A DNA stretch of 64,000 nt from the NCBI GenBank assembly GCA_047967505.1, contig CM106539.1. One strand, 5' to 3'. Below the pieces are notes generated by a model. That model did no database searches and was not told where the DNA came from. It was given only the letters and a program-made list of their open reading frames with translations. Positions 44,421-56,239 of this stretch are shown here, piece after piece; positions within the stretch are counted from its first letter, which is position 1, and each line of letters begins with the position of its first letter. Source of the DNA: Dipteris shenzhenensis. Taxonomy: Eukaryota; Polypodiophyta; Polypodiopsida; Gleicheniales. The translations under genes were made by a program, and so were the position numbers.

Positions 44421-45355
44421 TTTTACTTAGAGTGCATTCGAGAATAGTCCCTGCTCTGGGATAGGATAGTCCCCAGGAAAATCCTTACCATTAGTGGACG
44501 ACAACACTTCGGGTGGCAGATTCACCGAGCTCCTATTTTCAAAGCCAATAGCGACCTCTTTGGCAATGTCCACCTCGTTGATTATAGTAGATCCGGGTAC
44601 GTAGCTTCCTCCCTAACAATAGAACAAGAGTATCAACGTCCAACATCTCCCATAGGACACAACGAGAATCTTTTGAAGCTGCCAACAGACCTTGTCCCCA
44701 CACTGTGATGTTATTTTACAGCAAAAAAATGCTCTCTGAACGTTGTGGGCAATGGAGGAACGTTCTCATAGCACATCCCACTCAATGCTATATTCAATCC
44801 TCATCCATTCATTCACTTAGCACATCCCCACTGCGCCATTGCCTACACATTTACACCATCCCACGCTATGCTTTGTCTTCCAAGTTCCATATGGGCTCAC
44901 TTTTTTGACCAAAAGCTTCACCTTTAGTTTGGCCTATCATATTTCCTTGCACAACCAAACAAAACAAAATGATCACACTCCAATGTTCCATTAAGTTTGG
45001 CCCTACCTCTTTGAGAGCACCCCTTGAATGCTTCCACCACCTAGTTTATTTAGCTCCACTTTCCCAACCATGGATCACTTCTAAATGTGAATTTCTTTTT
45101 CTCACTTATCCCTTCTTCCCAAGTATCCTTCACTCACTCACATCCTCCATATTCTCCACCTCACCTCATCATCCTCTTAAAGACCCAAAACCCCTTTATT
45201 TTCACATGCTCCAACGTTTTCCCCCCCCAATTAGGAAATGTTGAAATGGGTTGCATTTTTTTTATTTCAAAAAAAACTTTTTGAAAAGCCCATGTTATGA
45301 TAAAAAACTGTTGTAACATGGGTATTTCACTATATGACAAGGAGGTATTTAAAAG
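44421..45355. other. No recognisable feature
   Basis: Mixed-composition sequence with short frames. The CT-rich, Pro/Phe/Ser-coding frames at 44,969-45,284 look like chance. Confidence 0.4.
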
Positions 45356-46185
45356 TATGATGTAAGGAGATCCACTTCCTGTTGAGGAACCATATCAACG
45401 TCATGTGTTATCATATGTGCATAGCACTAACAAATAGAGTGCTAAAAAGGGAAGGGTTGGAAACCATAAGCCTACAACCCTAAAGGGGTTTGTGTATATT
45501 CATTCTTTTCAACTAATACTAGTGTACACTTAGTCATTTGAGGTGTGATCTCTAGTTGTGACCCTATCTCCTCATCTCCACTCTTCTCCTCTCCTCTCTC
45601 CATATTTGTTCATGGTATCAGAGCTCCATTGCCTTCCATTAAGGCATCGCGATCTGTGTGAGAGAGTGTGAGAGATTGGGAGGTTCTCTTGAGTGTTCTT
45701 CGAGCGAGTTCACTTTTGTGGCAATAAGATTTTCATTCATCCCTTTGAAAGACATTTACGTTCATGTTCATTGGTTCTTTAGAGATTTGTTGAGAGATCT
45801 TTGAGTTTGATCTATTTTTTTAGAGAGATTTAAGAGAGAAAACACTATTGGAAAGCCTATCCTATTGATATTAGACCATGTGAAGTCTAAGATCTACAAG
45901 CGCATCTCTATCAACAAACAAAGGTGACCACTTCATGTCTCTAAAGCCTTCTACAATTACAAAGAAGCAGCCTCCTAGCAAACCACCCACAGCTGCACAC
46001 AAAGTCTAGAGCAACATCTATGTGACTACAACCCAATGCAAGTACCCTAACAAGCTAGCAGCGGGGCAACAACAACTCAACACCTCTTGGGCAAGAGGTA
46101 TTCTTGATTTGATTCATGTGGGTTATGCATATACCTATAGCATTCGTGTTCACTCCAAACTTTTGAAGGTTCTTGTGATATCATT
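45356..46185 (+). mobile_element. Relic of the same copia family: LTR, primer site, leader scrap, integrase scrap
   Basis: 45,360-45,612 matches the element-strand LTR of the 16.9-24.1 kb copia copy with many substitutions and small gaps (GTGCATAGCACTAA, AAAGGGGTTTGT, CTCCTCATCTCCACTCTTCT are shared), ends in CA and is followed by the primer site TGGTATCAGAGC at 45,613-45,624. About 300 bp of leader-like sequence follows, then at 46,080-46,180 a piece of integrase (STSWARGILDLIHVGYAYT, compare STSRARGILDLIHTDVWGYA). Gag, protease and most of pol are deleted. It lies on the opposite strand to the complete copy and is much older. Confidence 0.85.
45613..45624 (+). other. Primer-binding site of the copia relic
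   Basis: TGGTATCAGAGC, complementary to the initiator tRNA-Met 3' end, directly after the relic LTR. Confidence 0.9.
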
Positions 46186-46931
46186 TATCCCATGTATCTT
46201 GAAAATAACATAAATTACAACATAATGAACAATCAGAATAACATTTGCATTTGGTCTTCTACATGACATTAGGTCCCTTAAAAACCTCTTAAAAACTCAT
46301 GATACCCTATAATATACTATTGAAGACATATACAAAGTATTGTTGAGTTTGGAACTTGTTAAACATGTCCAAGAATTAGGGATTTAAAAAGTACTTTTTA
46401 AAAAAAATAAAATACGTACTTTAAAAAAAAAAAGCATCCTAATGCCTTAAATGCAAAAAAACATGATTTTTCCACCGTCTGTTGATCGGGAACAGGGCCG
46501 TGCGGTTTGATAAAACATTCTGCGGTATAGTACCATACCGAGTAGTAAGACAAACCCCGCGAGGTACCACACCCATACTACACGGTGTTTTTTAGGGTCC
46601 CATGAGACACCGCAGGGTGATGTAAACATACAGCGAGGTATTGTTCAGGGCGGCACATGTGGCATCAAGGACCATTTGATTCGCAAGGATCTCCGATCGT
46701 GGTCATTGAGACACTGCATGGTCTGGCAAGCTATCACTACAAAATGTTATAAAAAAGACCCTGACCTCACTCCCACTGCGCTTGTAGTTGTTGATTTTGT
46801 CCGCTTATCTCTTTTTCTTTCGTCTCTTGGTGAGTTTATTTGCTTTAGGGTTTGGTGTCAGTCAGTCGGGCTAGGTGATGACTAGCCTCAACTTGTAAGA
46901 ATCACCATGCTTTGGCTAACTGCAGAATCTT

Positions 46932-46938
46932 AGAGAGG

Positions 46939-47005
<67 letters not shown>

Positions 47006-47012
47006 GGAGAGG

Positions 47013-47051
<39 letters not shown>

Positions 47052-47074
47052 AGAAGAAAAGAGAGAGAGAGAGA
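46932..47074. repeat. (GA)n microsatellite
   Basis: GA repeats broken by AAAG and GGGA interruptions over about 140 bp. Confidence 0.95.
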
Positions 47075-48075
47075 TGCATGTTTGTGTATCAGTAAGGCCA
47101 AGAGATGACCCGCTTCAGCTAGTCGGAATCGCCTCACCTCGATTGATGTTTGCAATAGCATAGTAAAGATCAAAGCCAGGTGATTGCTTGCATCTGCCAA
47201 TCGATTCCTCTTACTTCAAAATTCTTATATATCATATCTATCTATGTATTATTTGTATACATAGGTGTTAGTAGAGCCAGGTTTTATCAGGATGATGGCT
47301 CACTTTTGCCAATCGATTCATCCCGATAACAACCCTTCCCAACTAGATGTCTGATTGGCAAAGCTAATCTAAATCATCTTGGTTATGTGATGCTATAATA
47401 TGTACTTTCCTATTCTAGCCTCAACTAGCTGATAGTTTGACACCCGATAGTGACTTTAAAGTTTACAAAATTTGCTTTATAATAGTGGATTATGTAGTGA
47501 GCTACTACGATAGTGGATTATATGGTGAGTTGCGAATTTTTTGACATAATATCCCATTGCCTTAGGAAGAAAAATGTATTTAGTAGTTTATTATTCTAAG
47601 GATCAAAACATCTATGAAAGTTACTTTGGAGCATGACAATTAGTTTTGTTGCATGTTGTGACATTAGGGGAGAAATGGGGTCTCAAAAGGGCCTCCAATT
47701 AGTGTTTCCTAATTTCAAGGGATTAGAGAGGGATTTGTGGTGTTCCAACGAGAGTGCTAGAAGGTGTGGGGCAATGGTATGTTGAGGTGGAGGGTGGGCA
47801 AGCCTACATATGGCCCTTATTGGTTGTTCCCCTTACACTAGGCACCACCCAAACCATCCCCCCCCCCAACCCACATGAGCCCAAATCTTCTTTTAATGAG
47901 CTTGTGGGCCCTTTGTAGTGAAATTTTCTCCCCCCCCTTTCTAGGGCCTCTGCCCACATTGTTTTGGTCCAACCTGCCATTCCCTCCATTTTTGAAATTT
48001 GAGGCTGCCCTCCATTGCATTTGCCCTCTTCCCCCTCTTTCTCTGCTCCCTCTTGCTCCGGCCTGCTTGCTGCAA

Positions 48076-48077
<2 letters not shown>

Positions 48078-48128
<51 letters not shown>
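48078..48128. repeat. (CT)n microsatellite
   Basis: Uninterrupted CT dinucleotides over about 50 bp. Confidence 0.95.
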
Positions 48129-48131
<3 letters not shown>

Positions 48132-48287
48132 ACTCACTCACTCTCCCTTCCTCTCCCCTCTCTCTTTCATGTGCCTCTATTGGTGCTGCTGTGTCCCTTT
48201 CCTTCTCCCTCTTTTGTGCCTCGGTTGGTGGAGCTGCATTTCCCTATGTAGGAGTCCCATTCTTGCTGTTGCAACCTATGCAAGCAT

Positions 48288-49250
48288 GGTGAGGAGAAAG
48301 GTTACAAGACCATGCAATGTTGTGACCTATTTTGTCTTCCACAACACCAAAAATGCATTGGATGAGTGGATCCCTTGCACCTACAGCCTGAATGATTGGA
48401 TAGTGAGATGAAAGGATCAGCCAAAGGTCCACACAAACTTCCCAAGAGCAAGATAGGTGATATCTTGCATGAATGGAAGGGCCACATCTTGAAGTTCAAG
48501 TTTGGGAAGAAAGGATGGCTCTCAAAAGTGCAACAAGTCTACATGGGAAAAGATATGTGGTTGCCTCCATCATTCAATCAATCTAGGATACCATCACAAT
48601 GTGAGCCTTGCCATCTATGTACCTTTTTCACCTTTAAGTGTAATGAGTCCATTTGTGTTTGGTTTCTAAGAGCTCTTATTCACATGGCAAATGTTTTCCC
48701 TTTGGACTTTGAGGAGTGGGAGCTAGTTGAGTCATTCACAGGCAAGTTCACAATGATTCATGAGGATTTAGGTAAGCAAATGCATGCAGGGGAGAAGTTG
48801 GCCTCCTTGCAAAAGAAGAATTTGTATTGGTATAATGCAACATGCATCACTCTAATGACATCATCAAGCTATGGCCGTCTACAAACCATTGCACCACCAC
48901 AACTTTAAGACATGGATCGCAGCATTGTGAACTCGAGGACATTGTAATCGTACAAGGACAAGATTGCAAAGGATGTGGTCATGGCCATGAAGTTCACATT
49001 TGGATCCAAATGGGCAAGGTTATCTTGGTTTATGCCTCTACACATTTTTGCTTCTTTGTTTCAAAATATACATATGCATAAAACAAAAACTATGTGGTCC
49101 CGCAAGCGAGTAGATGAACATGCTCTTGAAGATTTACTTGGGATGAATTGGGGAACCATGTCAGGTGAACAAAATGGTGGTGCATGTAAAGCCAATGTGG
49201 TTATTAGATACCATATGTCATGCCAAATGTTGTATTTAGCTTTTCGATAG
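48288..49250 (+). pseudogene. Degenerate coding remnant upstream of the H3-like pseudogene
   Basis: A frame at 48,288-48,411 (MVRRKVTRPCNVVTYFV...) and a 170-residue frame ending at 48,908 contain protein-like sequence (KSKIGDILHEWKGHILKFKF, CEPCHLCTFFTFKC with a CxxC, DFEEWELVESFTGKFTMIHE), continued in another frame at 48,975-49,250 (MKFTFGSKWARLSWFMPLHI, KRVDEHALEDLLGMNWGTMS). I recognise no family. It lies on the same strand and directly before the H3-like and transposase sequences, so it may be part of the same mobile unit. Confidence 0.3.
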
Positions 49251-49349
49251 TACAAGCGCTCGAAGAAAACAAATGGCTGGTGGCTTCCCCTAGACTCTAA
49301 TGATGAAGATAATAATGGGGGTAAGTTTGTTAATTGATTTTGTGTATGG

Positions 49350-49725
49350 CCTCCACCAAGAGTCAAGAAGCCATATAGAGCAAGGCCAGAAGCGAGGGCC
49401 CTAAGGGAGATCAGACAGCTGCAGGAGAGCACCGATAGCCTGATCCCACGTGCTCCATTCTAACGTGTGGTATGAGAGATAGCACAAGGGTACAAGGACG
49501 ATGTGCACTTCAAAACAAGAGCTATGGGGGCGCTCTAGGAGGTTGCAGAGCAAGTTACCACCTCTTTGTTAGAGGACGCCAACTTGTGTGCCATCCACGC
49601 AAAGTGCATCACAGTCATTGGACAAGGACATGGATTTGGCAAAGCAGCTATGGATGGACCCAAGCTTGAAGGCCTAGAATCTCCTAGAGCCCACCCTTAG
49701 GACTTAGACTACCCCCAGCCCTTGA
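49350..49725 (+). pseudogene. Histone H3-like pseudogene
   Basis: The frame CCTCCACCAAGAGTC... reads PPPRVKKPYRARPEARAL then REIRQLQESTDSLIPRAPF, EIAQGYKDDVHFKTRAMGAL, EVAEQVTTSLLEDANLCAIH and AKCITVI, co-linear with histone H3 from about residue 35 to the end of helix 3. No indel is needed: the three stops fall exactly where H3 has Gln68 (TAA, 49,461-49,463), Arg72 (TGA, 49,473-49,475) and Gln93 (TAG, 49,536-49,538), and each can come from CAA, CGA or CAG by one C-to-T change. Like the histone at 4.5 kb it has IP(K/R)APF where canonical H3 has IRKLPF. The N-terminal tail is not found and the last helix runs out of homology after AKCITVI. It sits about 200 bp before the transposase remnant. 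Confidence 0.85.
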
Positions 49726-49915
49726 AGGCACATTCTTGTATCTGAGGCTCAAGGGGCAATCTTTTTTAATAAAATATATCTACATTTTGTACACTATCGC
49801 ATTGTTGTGCAAATTCTCCATGTTTATGACTCAATTTACTGTTCATTTCAATATTACTTGGCACACAATGTCGAAGATGTTGTTAATTAGAAGTACCAAT
49901 GTGGCTCCAATGGTT
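49726..49915. other. Spacer between H3-like and transposase remnants
   Basis: AT-rich, no feature seen. Confidence 0.4.
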
Positions 49916-52885
49916 GAACATAAAGCAAAAGTAGTGCACAATCATCTCGCCGATCCGAGAAGTCTGTGGTCTTCAACAAAACGCAAGAAAAGGAGAGACA
50001 GCCTAAGTGCAGAAGTCATTGCTACAATGATGACGTTTTGGCATTACGAGAGTTTCTCTAAATAGAAAGGACATCTGTAAGAAGTGGACGAGAAGCAACG
50101 TGTTTGAGGAGCACATCATACACATGCTAGATACAATGTAGGTTAGTGGTGCCTAAACCAGTCCGGTGGTTGTTTGTGATTGAGCTTTGGGATAGTTTAC
50201 TTGTTTGGTTTCTTAAACCAGGCTTGGACTAAATGTGATTGTCCTAAACCAGTTCGGTGGTTGGAACATCATGCAACCATAGGCTCGTTCAACTCAATCA
50301 CCAGTTATGTGATTGTCCTAAACCAGCGTGGTTGAACAGACATTAGTTGTTTTCTAGCTTGGTGGCATGGTTGAGCAGAAATTAACAGCACTATATTTTG
50401 CAATATATTGTTATTGTACTAAACCAGCCCGGTGGTTGGAACATCATGCAACTGTGGCTGCTTCAGCTCAATCACCAGTTATGTGATTGTCCTGAACTAG
50501 TGTGGTTGAATAGACATTAGTTATTGACTAGCCCGATGGTTGAAATTATTATGTTTCTTAGTACTTAAATTCGTTAAATTTAATTTCTTGCTATTTGGGT
50601 CATATACCACTGTTAAATTGTGAAATTCAAAAATGAAAAGCAATATATTGTTATTTTCTAATGGTGAAATTTAGAAATGAAAAGCAATATACTTGTTATT
50701 GTCTAATATGTGAAGTTGAGACCGTCAGGCTAAACCATCCTAGTGGTTGAAACTATGACAGTGTCCACACCATCCCAACAGTTGAAATTGTGGCTATCCT
50801 AAATGTGTCCTAAACCAACCCGGTGGTTGACTGTCCTAAACGTGTCCTAAACCAGCACGGTGGTTGAAAATTATTTTGCTTTATTATATACTTTAATTAG
50901 ACCGTGTTTTGTATTCTTTTAGTAGTAGCAAAAAGGGGGCTCATTGTTCTGTTGTTCTCACATGTTGGGTTAGTAGACGGAGTTGTATCTCAAGTTTATG
51001 GATTAGAATCCAGACATTTCAATTGGGCAGAGGAGCTTTGAGAATTTTAAGCCCTGGTATGTTAGGAAACTCAAAGACAGGAATGTTCGTTGTTGCGAAA
51101 CACACATAGACTTTGACCTTGGCGGACAAGCTATGAATGACTTGAGATCTGGTCCTGTTGGAGCATTGCTCCATGGGGATCGATGCCCATGCCTCCCCAA
51201 TGAATTTGTAGTCTGTAGGCCACTCGGATCGTGTTGCAAGGGAGGGCAGGTTTTGTAGCCTAAGTCTTTGTGGGAGCCAATGGTTTGTTGTCCAAAGGGA
51301 GACCGTGAGTGGCACAGGATTGAATGCATTCACAGCACATGCAAGCATTGCAGTTTAAAGATGAAGAAGAAGACATTCAATGTCTATCCAAATGAAACGA
51401 GGGAAGACAACCATGTTGCTCTAAAATGGAGGAGATTTGAAAATTTCAATGTTGAAGGATCCGATAAAAAGAGATGGCTACTGTCATATAAGAGTACCCA
51501 GCCAAGGGAGCTTGTAGGTCACGTGGTTCAATCCATCCCAAAATATGTGCTTCACAATTTCACGGCTAGCTATGGTAGGATAAGCTATTCATTATCCCAT
51601 GACACTATTGTATCTGTCATAGATTTTGCATAAAATTATTATTTTCAAGAAAAAGATGAGATACAAAGTGCTCACTGGTACAACAAGCATATAACAATTC
51701 TTGTGCATATACACCCATTTGCTTGATTCTTCCATGCCTGATGCCAATCTGCTTGCTGACTCATAGGAGTCCAGGTCAGTGCAACCCACATACCATTTCT
51801 ACATTTCAAATGATAGGGAACATGACACCCTATTTGTGCAACATGCTTTTCTACTGCATTGGGAATGGCTGAAAAAGGAAAATCCCCATGTAGGAAATTA
51901 TTCATAAAACAACATTGGGTGTGGTTAGATGGTGCTGCCTCTTCATTTAAATCAGCTCATGGATTCTATTTCGTCTCAAGGTTCAAATCCCTGACCGGCG
52001 GTCTAGACATGATGTGAAATTTCTTTGGGTCTAGCCATGGCAAGGGTGTGAACTCTGTTAGTACGCAAGCTCTATTTAATCACCAATTAGCATGCCCTCA
52101 GGAAAAACTCAATGATGCCCATGGCTTACAACCAACCTCTCCACAAGCTCGCATTCAACATATAGTAAACAAAGCCTTAAGAATACTGTAGTACGTAGAG
52201 TGTTCCATGAAGTGAAAGTGGATGAAGTGCAAAGGAGAAGTCGGCATGATTGCAAAAAAATTAAAGGAGTTCGTGGTATGCACAGCATATGGGATTTTCA
52301 AACAACCAATTGATTAACAAGAAAACTTTCTTGTTTCTGTAGTGTGTGCATCATAGGGGATCATGACGATTGTGGGAACATTGCAACTGTGAAGACATGG
52401 GAGCGAGTTCAAGTTTTCTCTCTAGGTTTAGATGGAGTGACAAACAATGGAGAGACAAATGACTCGCCATAGTTTGGGGAGAGTTTTGATGACCTCACTA
52501 GCTGCTTGAAAGAGGGGGATAACTCTGCAGTTGTCGCAGATTCTGGGGAGAACGAGGAAGATGACCCATACTTTCTATTACAGAAAACCTAAGTACAAGG
52601 TTGAGGAAACATTTAAGGATAATTAGGGAACAACCTATGAGAAGTGGGATGTAGTAGTCGGAGTTTTTTGGTACAAAAAAAACATCCAAGAGAGGCCGTG
52701 ATTACGAACTGCTACATAAGAGTCCACAAACATGTATGTACTCTCGTCTAGTAAGAGCTATTAAGTTCTAGATGCAACTTGTGCCACAACGAAAGAAGGG
52801 CAAGAGTGTCTTCAAATTGGATTTAGACACGCATGAGTACATCTTGGGGTGTCCTGGAGTGATGGACGAGGACGACTGAGATAGT
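49916..52885 (+). pseudogene. DDE-type transposase remnant flanked by inverted motif arrays
   Basis: N-terminal pieces near 49,960-50,130 (SLSAEVIATMMTFWHYES, then NRKDICKKWTR...EEHIIHMLDT) are separated by a motif array from the main part. This starts near 51,010 (NPDISIGQRSFENFKPWYVR, KDRNVRCCETHIDFDL) and continues with PVGALLHGDRCPC, HRIECIHSTCKHC, ALKWRRFENFNVEGSDKKRW, HDTIVSVIDFAENYYFQEKD, EIQSAHWYNKHITI (51,600-51,700) and NFFGSSHGKGVNS (52,020-52,055). The series DFAENY / EIQSxHW / FFxSxHGKG is that of a transposase family multicopy in several animals and protists, with the Asp of DFAENY as a likely catalytic residue; I do not know its formal name. Stops and shifts are frequent. The acidic C-terminus ends near 52,880. 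Confidence 0.6.
50140..50890. repeat. Left motif array (AAACCAGCCCGGTGGTTG orientation)
   Basis: About twelve degenerate copies, for example near 50,156, 50,245, 50,420, 50,812 and 50,847, spaced irregularly by 30-100 bp in AT-rich DNA. They lie between the N-terminal scrap and the main exon of the transposase. Confidence 0.75.
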
Positions 52886-52984
52886 ACTAAGAAAATGTAT
52901 GTAGTCTCATTGCAAGGAAACAATATGTCCACTTTTCCTACAAAATGGAGTTTGTATTTGAGACTATGCTTCTTTTTAGTATAT

Positions 52985-53640
52985 CCCAAACAACCACCTT
53001 GCTGGTTTTGTTAAATTATTTTTGTAAATCCCAAACAGTAAATCCCATGCTTATTTTTAGTATATCCCAACAAACACTATGCCGGTTTCCCATAATGAAT
53101 CCACACATCGTACAATTCCATTCATCTTGTAATAATAGAAGCAAACCACCGCGCTGGTGGCTGTTAATATCCTAGTGCAACCAACCACCATGCTGGCGAA
53201 TACTTATCTTACACTAATCCTGCACAACTACTGTGCTATCCCTACACTACTGCCATGCTATCCTAAAATTTGTTGCACAGTTTTATACTAAATCAGTGCC
53301 CTTTAGACTAGTTAACATTTCGTTAATCGTCAGATTTCATCTCATGCTTGTTTTTAGTATATCCCAACAACCACCGCGTTGGTTTCCCATAACGAATCCA
53401 CACATCCTACAAATCCATTCATCTTGTAATAATAGAAGCAAACCACTGTGCTGGTGGCTGTTAATATCCTAGTGCAACCAACCACTGTGCTGGCATAACT
53501 TATCCTACATTACTATCATGCTATCCCTACACTACTGCCGTGCTATCCTAAAATTTGTTGCATAGTTCTAGTGCCCTTTAGACTCGTTATCATTAACCAT
53601 CATATTTCAACCACCGGGCTACTTAAAACATTTAAGTACT
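52985..53640. repeat. Right motif array (CAACCACCGNGCTGG orientation)
   Basis: About twelve copies of the reverse complement of the left-array motif, for example near 52,992, 53,146, 53,182, 53,369, 53,441 and 53,600. Part of it is a tandem duplication of about 296 bp (53,041-53,270 against 53,337-53,560). Confidence 0.75.
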
Positions 53641-53839
53641 AATATGGAAGCAGGTTGATACAAAAGCAGGTATTACGAGTACCATGAGACCGTCCACAAG
53701 TCCAAGAAATGTCTATAAGATTTTTATTGTTTCAAAATATGACAGTTTTCTTTTTTAAGGAAATTCCAGACTCCAAACTATCTTATTAGCCTCTCTATGG
53801 CAAGCATCTCCTAGCTCTTTAGGTCAGTCTAATGCACAA

Positions 53840-56236
53840 TGGCAGACCTCTTCACACACTCGGATTACACACTGCTTGCTTGACTCTACTGACTTCCACC
53901 TTTCTGACTACTTTAGCTTCAGCCCATTTTGTAAAGTAATCAGTGGTCACAATGATGTAGCGTGCCTCTGTTCGTTTTGCTCTGCTGGATGGATGGGACC
54001 CACATAGTCGATCCCCCATTTTTCAAAATGGTTTTTGTGCAACAACTATTGTTAGGGGATTGAAGTCTTTGTGTTGTGGTTTAGTAGTCCGTTGGCATAT
54101 ATCACAGCCTTTTATATATTCATAGGCATCTGCCCACAGTGTTGGCCACCAGTAGCCTGTGAGGAGGACTTTTCTTGCTGTGGCTTCCCCTTGGAAGTGT
54201 CCTCCTGCAATGCCTTCATGGACTTCACTCAGGATTGGCATGATCTCATGAGGCATTACACATCTTCTTAATACCTGGTCCTTGCCCATCTTGTACAGTT
54301 GTCGTGCAATGAGTTGATAGGGTGCAGCCTTTAGAATTAGTTTTTTGGCATCTACTGCTTTCATTTCAGGGGGTGGTCTTCCTACCATTAAGTACCCAAT
54401 GATATCTCCACACCACTCTAGAACAGCATGTATTTGAAATAATGTGGCATCTGGTAAGTCATCTTCAACTCCAGTGGCTTCTTCTCCCAACTTGACATGA
54501 GACATGTGATCGGCAATGTAGTGTTGGGCACCTTTGTGGACCACTATTTTGAAGTTGAATTCTTGAAGCAAGAGGAGTCATCTAGTTATTCTTCCTATTG
54601 TACATGGACAGTACACAAGATAAAGCAATGCTTGATGGTCAGTGTAGAAGACAAAATCATTTGCCAGCAGATAGTGCTGAAATTTCTTAACATTATACAC
54701 CATTGCTAAGGCTTCTCTTTCTGTGGTGGTATAGTTGATCTCTGCATCATTGAGTTGTCAACTGGCGAAGTAGAATGGGTAGTCTTTCTTATGTTCACCA
54801 GGTTGATAAAGCACACTCCCAATTACATACTTGGATCCATCAGTATGAAGATGAAAATCAATATCCCAATTGGGAGATATAAGGATGGGTGTTGTGATTA
54901 GGTGCCACTTTAAAAGCTCAAAGGCTTGGTCGCACTCTTCTGTCCATGAGAATTCCACTTATAATTTGTAAAGTGGTCTAGCTATCATGGCATACCACAA
55001 TATAAATCTTCTATAATATCTGGCATGTCCCATAAGGACCTGTACACCTTTGGAATTTGTAGGAGGAGCCAATTCCATGATGATTTTGATTTTGTCCATG
55101 TCAGTTTGCAATCCCATGTTGAGAAATGATGTGTCCCAAAACAACTCTGTGGGTGACCATGAACTGGCATTTTGTTGGATTTAGGGAGATGCCATACTCC
55201 GTGCATTTGATTAGCACTGCTTCAAGACATTTGAAGTGGTCTTTTTGTTTGAATGGATGCACAAATCATCCAAGAACACCTGTGCTGTGAACATGACTTG
55301 CTGGAATGTGGCCGGGGCATTACAAAGGCTGAATGGCATGACTCTATATGCAAAAATACCCCATTTTGTAGAAAATACTATTTTTAATTGGTCTTTAGGA
55401 GCAATTCACACTTGGTTATAGCCACTGAAGCCATCCAAGAAGCTATATATTTTAGAACTTGCCACCTTTTCCAACACTGTTTCTGTTAAGGGTAGGGGAT
55501 AGTGATTCCTAATTGTGGCAGCATTCACATTCTTTAAGTTTACGCATATTCTGAGCTTCTTGTTGAGCTTATGTACAATGACAATGGGTGAAATCCAATC
55601 AGTGTGCTCTATCTCATAGATGAATCCGGCATCTAGGAGTTTTTCCAGCTCGTCATAAACCATGGTGCCATACTTAGGATTTGTGTGATAAGGTCCACAT
55701 ACCTTAGTGTGAGCACCTTCCCTTATAGGTATCATGTGTACTACCATGTCTGGTGAAATTCCTTTCATCTCTTTGTATGACCATGCTAGGCAGTCACGGT
55801 ATTCCATTAGGAGTGCTTTGAGTTTGGTTGCATCTTCCTGTCGAAGTTGTTTCCCAATGAAAACCAATTTTTCTTCCTCCCCTTCCAGGGCAAGGTTTAT
55901 TGTGCATGTTTTTGCCGGTCCCTCATAGATTGAAGTTTCTCCAATGCTATTGGTTTCTTGAACTTCAGATTCTCTTAGTGGTCTGGGCATTGCTATTGGG
56001 ACACTGCCACTTGTGTAATTCTTGAAGTATTCTGGCACTTCTTGAAGATCAGCCTCTGATGGTGTTGAACTAGCCCGACATGTGCCATGTGTATTGGGTG
56101 GCATAGTTTCATTTACCAATTTGTTAGGCTCTTTTTCACTTTCTTTTTCTGAAGTCTCTTGATCGAGCTTCATCCACACATGTGGCTTATATTTTTGAAA
56201 CTTCTTACGTTGGGAACTATGGGGTAACTTTTTCAC
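53840..56236 (-). pseudogene. Gypsy pol: reverse transcriptase, RNase H, partial integrase
   Basis: Starting at 56,236 a 276-residue frame carries a charged N-terminal linker and the first half of reverse transcriptase (YRDCLAWSYKEMKGISPDMV, KLRICVNLKNVNAATIRNHY, SFLDGFSGYNQV with the first catalytic Asp). After a stop it continues with MPFSLCNAPATFQQVM and FLDDLCIHS (the catalytic DD), VLMGHARYYRRFI, then RNase H (LHTDGSKYVIGSVLYQPGEH, TEREALAMVY, YTDHQALL). The frame 54,571-54,023 has the integrase zinc site (HEGIAGGHF...GCDICQR). The core begins KPFEKWGIDYVGP and continues out of frame as TDYFTKWAEAK to about 53,850. At least six stops or shifts. Confidence 0.9.
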
Positions 56237-56239
56237 TAG

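Larger units (their letters stand above)
46186..48289. other. No gene recognised; two large microsatellites
   Basis: Holds a long interrupted (GA)n at about 46,932-47,074 and a (CT)n at 48,078-48,128. Arg/Glu- and Ser/Leu-rich frames across them are artefacts. A GC-richer patch at 46,480-46,650 has ACCGC(A/G)GG words but no clear ends. Confidence 0.5.

Noticed and set aside
46912-47200. Arg/Glu repeat and Ser/Leu repeat proteins
   Set aside because: Translations of the (GA)n microsatellite.
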